From NCBI GenBank assembly GCA_003116975.1, contig BGKB01000025.1, forward strand, positions 372,001 to 436,000: a DNA stretch of 64,000 nt. Direction: 5' to 3'. Numbering within the stretch: the first letter of the stretch is position 1; each line of letters begins with the position of its first letter. A program made the translations under genes and the position numbers. This document shows, in pieces, positions 56,974 through 64,000 of the stretch. Under the pieces are notes generated by a model. It saw nothing but the letters and a program-made list of their open reading frames with translations, had not been told where the DNA came from and did not search any database. Source of the DNA: Aurantiochytrium sp. KH105. Lineage: Eukaryota > Sar > Bigyra > Thraustochytrida > Thraustochytriidae.

Positions 56974-59310
56974 CCCAAGGCGAGATGTCATAAATGAAAG
57001 CCAGAATGGCTGGATTTTCCCGCGAACTTGAATGGCGAGCGAGAGTGTCATTCGCGCCGGAAACATTTGCTGAGGAAACCATTCACTAGGCCTAGCTAGG
57101 CCCACATGTGATGAAGGAGGCAATGATAATTCACAGACAAGCCGAAGTCTAGGCCTAGGCATAGGCCTAGGCATAAGTGGCTGGACAATTCATGGTGTGC
57201 AGAGAACGATTCATAGTGAGTAGAGAAGTCAAAATGAATGGACTTCCGCGTCCACGCTGGCTCCCAGGCGCTAGTACACTTCACGCGTGGACACTATTCC
57301 AACGAATCAAGTATCACCGAAACTTTCTTTGATCAGAGTCGGCACAATGTCGCTGCGTCCCTGCTTCCCCCTTCCCCTTCCCCTTGTTTGCTTCCGTTTC
57401 CTACTGTCGGCATGGGCTCTCGCGGTTAGGGACGGCCGGGACTGACTGCTCTGCCAGCCATCCGCTGATGTTGGAGACGCCCACTCGCGCTTCCTGCCCT
57501 CCACTGTGGTATTGCGTTAGGGGAACCCGCGCCAACATGGCGGTCCTTCCTGCCACCCACCATGGCCACACGCAATAAGGGGTTAGCGTGTACCTTTATC
57601 CATTGAATGGGAGATGGGATAAGGCACACAAGCTGGGCACGCGCGGCGCGGTTTTCGCAAAAGGTCCCGCGGGCCCCCCACAGTCACGGTGACGTACGGA
57701 GCGACATTTTTCTTTTTTATTTTCCTTTTTCTTTTCCTTTTTATTTCTTTTTCCAATTTCCATTTTTTTTCTTCCTTCTTTCTTTTTCTTTTTTTTTGTT
57801 GCTGCAACCAACTTGAATGATGGTCGATGGTACCGCCGCGACGAGTGGCGTGGGTGACGGACGAGACGACAGGACGCGGCAGAGGCAGCCGCCAGGTGCG
57901 GCCGCGGCCGGCAGCGGTGCGAGCGCAACACAAGGTGCGTCTGTCTGCTTGGGCCGGAGCCGGGGCCGAGGCGTTCGGTCGCGCGGCGCGTGCAGGAAAA
58001 GAAAGGGGAGCAGGTAAAAAAAAAGGTCTGTGAACTGGCTAACCGCCAGTTGTATACGGTCTAACGAGCGAGGTCCAATCCGCCACGCGCGAGACAGCGC
58101 GCCGAGCACCTGCATGCGCCCTCCGCGGAGAGCGACCGGCCGCTATGCGACCCGCGCCAGCGCGCGACTGCGACTGCGACTGCGACGAACTCGCTCGCTC
58201 GCTCGGTCCTGCCCAAGGGCTGCGACGATGGCCACTCGTTTGAGGCGAGACTTCTTTCCAGGTGCGGAGGCGCCTCGCACAATCTTGGCCCTCCAATCGA
58301 GTCTCCCATAGTGTGTGCGCGCGTCTTGCAAAGAGGGTGGCTTGCTCGCATGCTTGCCCTTGCCTCGCTTGCTCCGCCGAGATCGCCGGTCCCGGCGAAG
58401 GCGAACCTGCAGACGGCCGCGACCCGACGCCCGCGAGCCCGCGAGCGCGCGTGTTAAGTCAGGCAGGCTGTCGCGCTTTGTCGCAATCTGCGATCTTTCG
58501 TTCGTTCGTTCGTGGTTGGATCATTCATTCACTCCTTTTTCCGAGTCGTTCGAGCGCGCGCTCGCTCGTTCTTTCTTTCTTGCTTTCATTCTTTCCCGGG
58601 TTCGAAGCGGCGGTTCAGACCGCGGTCGAATCGCTTTCCAAGTCCCGCGCCTGCAGAAGAAGCAGAAGCAGAAGAGGCAGAAGAAGCAGAACCCGGCGGT
58701 CTGCAGGAACTCCGGGAAAGAAAGGACTCACCCCTTCAAGCAAAAAAGTCAACTTTTTTTTTGCTACGAGGGGGCCGCGAGTGGGAAGGCGGGCCTGGCA
58801 CAGGGCGTCCATTGACGGCCATGGACGGCGCGTGGGCGCGTGCATGCAAGCGTAGATGCGCGCGAGGAACGAATGCGAGCATGCATGCATGTAGAGGAGG
58901 CGAGCCCAGCCCGGCCGGCGCGAAGGAGGGAGGGCTCATCGCGCGGTGCAGACGGCGAGGAGGCGCGCAGCACGCACGCGTGAAGCCGAGCGGCGGCGGT
59001 CCAGTCACTGGGATATGGATGAGCGGCATGGAGGGCGAGGAGGCTCGATGCGCGGCGTGGCCAGGTGCTGGCGGCGGAGGGGCGGAGGAGGAGGAAGAGG
59101 AGGAGGAGGAGGCGGGCGGGTGAGGTGCTGTGAGCGGCGAGCGTGCGGGCGGAGGACCATCCATGCCTATCCATGCCTCATGATCTGTCCATTTGCGGAG
59201 GAGCACAAAGGGTAAAAAATAAAAGAGAAAGGAAGAAGATAAAAAGTTTAAAAGAAGCGGCACGGGCCACCAGCCTGCGCGTGCCTGCGCACCTTTCTGC
59301 GAGTCTACGC

Positions 59311-59352
59311 GTCTGTCTGCCTGTCTGTCTGTCTGTCTGTCTGTCTGTCTGC
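59311..59352. repeat. CTGT tetranucleotide microsatellite
   Basis: About ten copies of CTGT with one CTGC interruption near the start. Confidence 0.93.
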
Positions 59353-60166
59353 CAGGCGGACCCCGTCCCTTGCGCCTGCGTGCGCGCTTGTCTGCGCCAC
59401 CCGTGACGTGCCGGACGCGCGAGGCGAGGCGAGGCGCTCGTGCGGGATCCTGCGCGTCGGGAGACCAGGGAAAAAGGGGGGACTCCACCAGCAGCAGCCA
59501 GCCAGAGAAAAGACAGGAAAAGAAAAGAAAGGAAGAAAGGAAAGGAAAAGAGGAAAGAAAAAGGGAAAGAAGAAAAAAGGCGTGCGAGGAATCGAGGAAG
59601 GCGAGGCAGCGGCAGTTGAGATGGCGAGAGCTGCCTGCTTCTTCGCCTGCTTGCCTTGCTTGCCCGCGCTGCTTCGGCGGTTGCTGTTGCGGGCGCTGTC
59701 TCGCGTGCGTGAGTGCTGGTACGAAGAATTCGGGCGCCATCTGGTTGGTCGGTCGGTCCAAGTCGGTCGTAGATTTATCTACGAATAGAGAGAGAGGCTT
59801 CACCAGATAAGATCAATAACGTAAGTGAGCTAGCTGGCGGGTTGGAGACAGCGAGCGCGAGTGCGAGCGCGTCGCAGGCAGGCAGGCAGGCAGGCAGGCC
59901 ATGACAGCACAGCGCAGCGCAGCGCAGCGCAGCGCCGCGGCGCAGGCCCGAGCCCGCTCCCGAGCAGCGTCTGTTCGCGCAGCCCGCTGCCGGCCGGCCG
60001 ACCGACCGGCCAGGCAGTTCATCGTGGCAACGCTCGCACGCGCCTCAGGCGGCTCTGGCGCGGCAGTTAGGCGTCGGGGGCCCTGTTAGAAGAAGCACTA
60101 GCAGCAGCAGCGGACGGTCGGGCTCCCTCGCCGCCGCCTGCTAGCTCAGCTGCTGGCTGCTGCTGA

Positions 60167-60168
60167 GT

Positions 60169-60200
<32 letters not shown>

Positions 60201-60201
60201 T
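60167..60201. repeat. TTTC tetranucleotide microsatellite
   Basis: About eight copies of TTTC, followed by two copies of TTTTCAAGTTCTTTC-like sequence. Confidence 0.9.
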
Positions 60202-61086
60202 TCAAGTTCTTTCTTTTTCAAGTTCTTTCTTTCTTTTTTCCTTTCCGCTCGATGCCCGTGACGAAGCCGCGGCGCAGCGGCAGCGGCTGGCGCGGAGGGA
60301 GGTGGCGGGGGCAGGGAGCGCGAGGAGGAGGAGAGGGAGGGAGGGACCGGGACGCCGGGCGCCGGGGCGGGCGAGGAAGCTGAGGCGGTTGGTTCTTTGA
60401 AGATTGCGGATGTGCGGTCGCCGGGTCGAATGGCCGGGAGAGAGGAAGATTTGACAAAAGAAGAAAAAGGAAAAAGAAAAATGTAAAAGGGAAAAGAGGA
60501 ATGAGTGCGGGAGTCAATCATGGGCGCACGGCCGCCATGGCGGCGCAGGCAGGGCGAGGCCGCGACAGACCCGACCCAGGCAGGCGAGCAGACCGCGTTG
60601 GCAGGCACGCAGGCAGGCAGGGAGACCGGCAGGCGAGCGCGAAGGTCCGCGGCTCGCGCGCGCCGAGTGTCGTCTGCACAGGCAGGCAGGCGGCAGGCAG
60701 GCAGGCAGGCGAGCGGCAGGCAGGCAGATCGCCCAGGCCGTGTCTCTCCATCGGGTCATCTTGTCGTCCTTCGTCCATCCATCCAACATCATCCATCCAG
60801 CCGATCTCGCCATCCCTCCCTCCCTCCCTCCCTCCCTCCACCCCTCTCGCCGGCCGCCGGCCTACCTCGCAGCCGTCCTCTCCGCGCCGCCGCATCCGCG
60901 AGCGAGCGCGGCCCCAGCGCGAGAGACGCGCGAGAGACGCGCGAGAGACCGCAGAGCGGAGCGCCATCTTGGCTGGCGGCCTGGCCTGGGAGGCTCGGCC
61001 TCAGGGCTCGAGGCTGAGCCGCGGCGCGGCGCGGGCGGCAGAGCTCCGCCGCGCGGGCGGGGCCGCGGGGCAGGCGGCGCGCGCGG

Positions 61087-62112
61087 ATGGTCGTCCACTT
61101 CAACCGCAGCGTCAAGGTGCTGGGCTACTACCTGAGCGACGAGGAGAGGGAGCTCAAGCAGCACTGGAGCGCCGAGAACTATGAGCGCATGGTCGCGCTC
61201 AAGCGCGCGCTCAAGCGGCAGAAGCTCGTGCAGATGAAGCAGCAGGCAAGGACAGACGCAGCGCAGTTCCAGCAAAAGGAGGGCGGCCCGCTCAAGTCGC
61301 TCGAGCTCCTCATCGACATGCCCGCCGAAGCATCGCACAATCTCCACAACAATAGTATCGGCACCTTCAGCAACGACAGCAGCAACAACAACAACAAAGA
61401 TATCAACCTCACCTGTCTCGCATGGGGGTCCAAACAACGCAACGCGAACCACGTCCCGCATCTCGCTGACGCAGAGGAAGGAGAACAACTAGAAGAAGAG
61501 GAGGAGGAGGAAGAGGAAGAGCAAAAGGAGGCATCTCCTTCGTCCTCACTCTCATCCTCGCCCTCGCCCTCGCCCTCGCTCTCGTCCTCGCAAGCCATCT
61601 CGAGGCCCAGGGCAAGGACGCTCTCTGCCGAACGCCGGGCGCACGCAGGACCTTCACATCAAACCTCGTTCTCCTGCTCGAGCCCCTTCTCCCACGCTCA
61701 CGCCATCGCGGCAGAACCATCAGCAGGCGCAGCAGAGGCCGCCATCGCCCCCGCCCCCGTGCAGATCTTTCCAAGCAGGTCATCATGCGTAGGTCGACCC
61801 CGGACCATGGAAGTCCGGCTTCGGCCCGTGCAGACCTCGACGGCAGCCGCCACGCAAGACCAGGACCTGCCTTTCGATACCAATGTGTCTGACTGTGAAC
61901 AATGGTCCGCTTACATCCTCGGCGTTCTCGTCGAGGGTTCCTGCCTCGCCGTTGAAACCGTGCGTGCCCTCGAGCGCAAAATCAATGCCGCCACGTACCA
62001 GCCCCTGGCACCTTCTTCCTCGTCCTCTTCTTCATCCTCCGCCGCCACATCCTCCTCGGACGACTGGATGGACATGAGCGTCCTGAGCTGCCTCAGCAAC
62101 ACCTTTCGTTGA
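61087..62112 (+). CDS. Unknown protein with short conserved N-terminal motif and Ser/Glu-rich body
   Basis: The 341-residue product starts with VHFNRSVKVLGYYLSDEERE followed by a helical segment to about 60 (HWSAENYERMVALKRALKRQ). That opening resembles a motif seen at the start of regions in many diatom and other stramenopile proteins, VxFNxxVxVRxxxxLxDYTxEE...W, whose function I do not know. The middle is low complexity: Asn run, Glu run (about 138-152), then Ser-Pro repeats. The last part (about 255-305, CEQWSAYILGVLVEGSCLAV) has a possible helix pair and a final Ser run. No membrane span or catalytic motif is visible. The ATG at 61087 starts exactly at the motif. Codon bias fits a gene, but I cannot assign a role. 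Confidence 0.65.
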   Translation: MVVHFNRSVKVLGYYLSDEERELKQHWSAENYERMVALKRALKRQKLVQMKQQARTDAAQFQQKEGGPLKSLELLIDMPAEASHNLHNNSIGTFSNDSSNNNNKDINLTCLAWGSKQRNANHVPHLADAEEGEQLEEEEEEEEEEQKEASPSSSLSSSPSPSPSLSSSQAISRPRARTLSAERRAHAGPSHQTSFSCSSPFSHAHAIAAEPSAGAAEAAIAPAPVQIFPSRSSCVGRPRTMEVRLRPVQTSTAAATQDQDLPFDTNVSDCEQWSAYILGVLVEGSCLAVETVRALERKINAATYQPLAPSSSSSSSSSAATSSSDDWMDMSVLSCLSNTFR

Positions 62113-62350
62113 AGATGCGATTTTACCTTGACCTTGACCGATTATGCACGATATACCTTAATGTACACAGTGCCCGCCCACGCGTGCGCTAGGCTGGGGC
62201 GCACGCCACGCGCCGCCAGTTTGTTTACTCACAAGTCCTTTTCTCCGGGGAAGCGACTGATTTTGATTCATGATTTGAGATTTTCGAGATTCTGTTTGCT
62301 TTGCTTTGCTTATTCATTTCTCTCTCTTGTCACAAGATTGATACAATCCA

Positions 62351-62412
62351 AATCAATTCAATTCGATTCGATTCATTTCAATTCAATTCAATTCAATTCA
62401 ATTCAATTCGAT
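62351..62412. repeat. AATTC/GATTC pentanucleotide microsatellite
   Basis: About twelve pentamers; outer units are GATTC or CATTT variants and the core is pure AATTC. Confidence 0.92.
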
Positions 62413-62520
62413 ACAGTTCTCTTCTCCCCCCGCGAACACCAAGCTCGGCTAAACTCGTAGCGCTCGGCAACCCACGGATATTGCTGCCCACGAGCTTTGA
62501 CGAGGCAGACGTAATTTTAT

Positions 62521-62659
<139 letters not shown>

Positions 62660-62845
62660 CTAACAACATCATGAAAATCACAACCATATCAACTTCTTGT
62701 TTCTTTCCCCTACAAACTTAGCCAGCTATATTGCTAGCTCGCCAATGTAAACATACTCTTGTGCTACACGATCCTGCACGCGATCTGCTGACATCAAGCA
62801 ATATGAACTTCTTACATTTGCTCTTTCTTACGTCTGGCTCTTCCA

Positions 62846-63544
62846 TCAGTACGACACGCCAAAAACTGTTACAATGCATCCAACCGAACCGTTTTCCCAC
62901 GACACAGTCACACTGTCGTCGGCCTGTGCATTCCAAAACATCGAGGAAGCTACCTCCATGCCCGCACCTCGCGAAGCCTCGTACACAACCGTGGACGCAA
63001 TATATTTGAGATTGTTGCACGCTGTGGACAGGTCTTGCACGCATTGTTGATTAATCGCCTCCACCCATCGCGGTACTGTCGCTGAACGGAAGCTCCGGCC
63101 CTCCAAGTGCTCGGAGATGCTTCTCTCAGCGATGCTTTGCGCTACATTTACCACGTCCACAAAACGTGTGGCGTCGCTCACGTCCCCAAAGGATTCTGCT
63201 TCTGGGCGCGAGCTGCGATGGCGTGACGTACGACCACGCGATGCACACTTGGCCTCCTCATCCTCATCGTCATCATCATCCTCCTTCCTATCATCATGAG
63301 CATAACCACCATCATCATCATCATCATCATCATGATTCATCTCCACATCCCTTGAGTTTCGTCGCATTCCTTGGGTCTCTGGAGTTTTGCCCTCCGTGTC
63401 ATCGTTGATTGGATCGACGTCCACTTTGCCTTCCTCGCTTCCGCCATCGCCTTCGTCGGCTTGTAGAAGTCCCTCGCTCGCAAGGTCCTCGTCGCCCTCG
63501 TCCGCGAGAACCACAATCTCGTCTGCATCATGTCGCCGAGGCAT
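62846..63544 (-). CDS. Tctex1-type dynein light chain with acidic N-terminal extension
   Basis: Tctex1 light chains bind the dynein intermediate chain and link cargo in cytoplasmic or flagellar dynein. The 232-residue product has the light chain at about 125-232: VVNVAQSIAERSISEHL, KYIASTVVYEASRGAGMEVA, SSMFWNAQADDSVTVSWENG and the final IVTVFGVSY, matching DYNLT1 block for block (ASSCFWD...CTVRWEN...IVSAFGLSI). The first ~125 residues are highly acidic, with an Asp run and DDRKEDDDDDEDEE, and are absent from normal 110-residue light chains. The ATG at 63544 was chosen because the upstream in-frame extension begins with GTG. The extension resembles those of the longer Tctex1D-type axonemal members, but the link is uncertain. 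Confidence 0.88.
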   Translation of the reverse strand: MPRRHDADEIVVLADEGDEDLASEGLLQADEGDGGSEEGKVDVDPINDDTEGKTPETQGMRRNSRDVEMNHDDDDDDDGGYAHDDRKEDDDDDEDEEAKCASRGRTSRHRSSRPEAESFGDVSDATRFVDVVNVAQSIAERSISEHLEGRSFRSATVPRWVEAINQQCVQDLSTACNNLKYIASTVVYEASRGAGMEVASSMFWNAQADDSVTVSWENGSVGCIVTVFGVSY

Positions 63545-63753
63545 CGCCGCTTCTTCTTCTCGCTCGTGTCTCCTCGCTGCGGAAGCCCAAATCACGCGAG
63601 AGCGTCCGCGCACGATGTGTCGTTTCTCCCCGTTCGGCTTTGCTTTCTTGTGCTCTGCCGCAGCCCGGGCATCTGGGCTTGCGCGGCTCTCGTCATACTA
63701 TTCTAGTACATCGCTTTGTGTGTCCGTTGAGCCGCTTTTTTTTTTTTACACAG
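63545..63753. other. Upstream region of the Tctex1 light-chain gene
   Basis: GC-rich with no repeat array, ending in the T-run and CAG described for the possible exon at the right edge. Confidence 0.45.
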
Positions 63754-64000
63754 TCTCTACCAAGCCCCTGCACAAAGCGTATTCAACTTGAACGTCTCGA
63801 CCGTCGGTGACCACGATAGGCCTTTTGGGATAGACAAGACGTTCACGTTTCCTTTCCGTCTTCACCCGAAGGAAAAGGACGGGCTTCTGCATGGAGACGT
63901 GACCGTGAAGGTGGCAAAGCCCGTGCGTGCGATAGCCGCCAACGAACCGCCTCGCAGCGCATCGCTCCAGGACACGAAAGCAAACACAAATAAATGCCAG
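63754..64000 (+). CDS. Possible internal or first exon of a gene cut by the window edge
   Basis: A strong acceptor-like sequence (about twelve T, then ACACAG) ends at 63753. From 63755 one frame stays open for 82 codons to the window end, with GC-rich third positions like the genes here. It reads LYQAPAQSVFNLNV, later KTFTFPFRLHPKEKDG and GDVTVKVAK. No ATG lies in it before the edge and I do not recognise a family. The other strand holds the Tctex1 gene start at 63544, so this would be a divergent neighbour. Confidence 0.3.

Larger units (their letters stand above)
56741..61086. other. 4.3-kb gene-poor, microsatellite-rich stretch
   Basis: I see no supported gene on either strand. The sequence holds a GCAAT pentamer tract (56762-56780), a 24-bp minisatellite (56902-56973), an AGGCCT/AGGCAT cluster (57085-57175), T-rich then GC-rich blocks, (CTGT)n at 59311-59352, (GGCA)n at 59874-59900 and again near 60600-60725, a GCGCA tract at about 59908-59935, (TTTC)n at 60167-60201 and (CCCT)n at 60812-60840. 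Many long frames exist but they translate repeats. Confidence 0.6.

Noticed and set aside
58736-59803. A 355-codon minus-strand frame in the microsatellite-rich stretch
   Set aside because: Its translation is dominated by repeat products (Asp-Arg-Gln-Thr runs, Ser and Pro runs).

Overview
The window is nuclear DNA from a eukaryotic microbe, most likely a thraustochytrid (Labyrinthulomycetes, stramenopiles). The strongest clue is a 439-residue front-end fatty acid desaturase at 12203-13522 (minus) whose sequence and exact length match, as I recall it, the Thraustochytrium delta-5 desaturase. Genes are mostly single open frames with high GC at third positions. One spliced gene (coronin) is clear. 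Intergenic DNA is full of tetra- and pentanucleotide microsatellites. Several proteins point to a flagellate: RIB43A, a Tctex1-type dynein light chain and a FAM184 homologue.

Layout. 1-14 kb: a CYP86/CYP704-like P450, coronin, a MICAL-like flavin monooxygenase, a carnitine acyltransferase and the delta-5 desaturase. 14-20 kb: one 1887-residue type I membrane protein with apple/PAN-like and cysteine-rich modules. 22-31 kb: a PWI-like/RGG RNA-binding protein, an M20 amidohydrolase, a sphingomyelin-synthase-like protein without its catalytic histidines, a DNAJC9-type J protein fused to a Tudor-like domain, and a degenerate ankyrin-type solenoid. 32-45 kb: a TBC-like protein, a coiled-coil protein, an NF-YC-type histone-fold protein, three tandem intron-containing tRNA-Gly(UCC) genes, a TDG/MUG-type DNA glycosylase, and the divergent pair RIB43A and FAM184. 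45-54 kb: a microbial-type PARG, then two convergent broken genes (a GH127-type glycosidase and an exostosin-like glycosyltransferase), then an intact tandem GT8 glycosyltransferase. 55-64 kb: an AlkB-type alkane monooxygenase, a 4.3-kb microsatellite-rich stretch, an unknown protein with a short conserved N-terminal motif, a Tctex1 light chain, and perhaps the start of another gene at the right edge.

Shared functions. P450, carnitine acyltransferase, desaturase and AlkB all handle fatty acyl chains or alkanes. Coronin and the MICAL-like enzyme are neighbours that both act on actin turnover. RIB43A, FAM184 and the light chain suggest a flagellar set. The GH127, exostosin-like and GT8 genes look like a glycan locus with two of its three genes decayed. 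I saw no CRISPR array, rRNA gene, autonomous transposon or virus-derived element.
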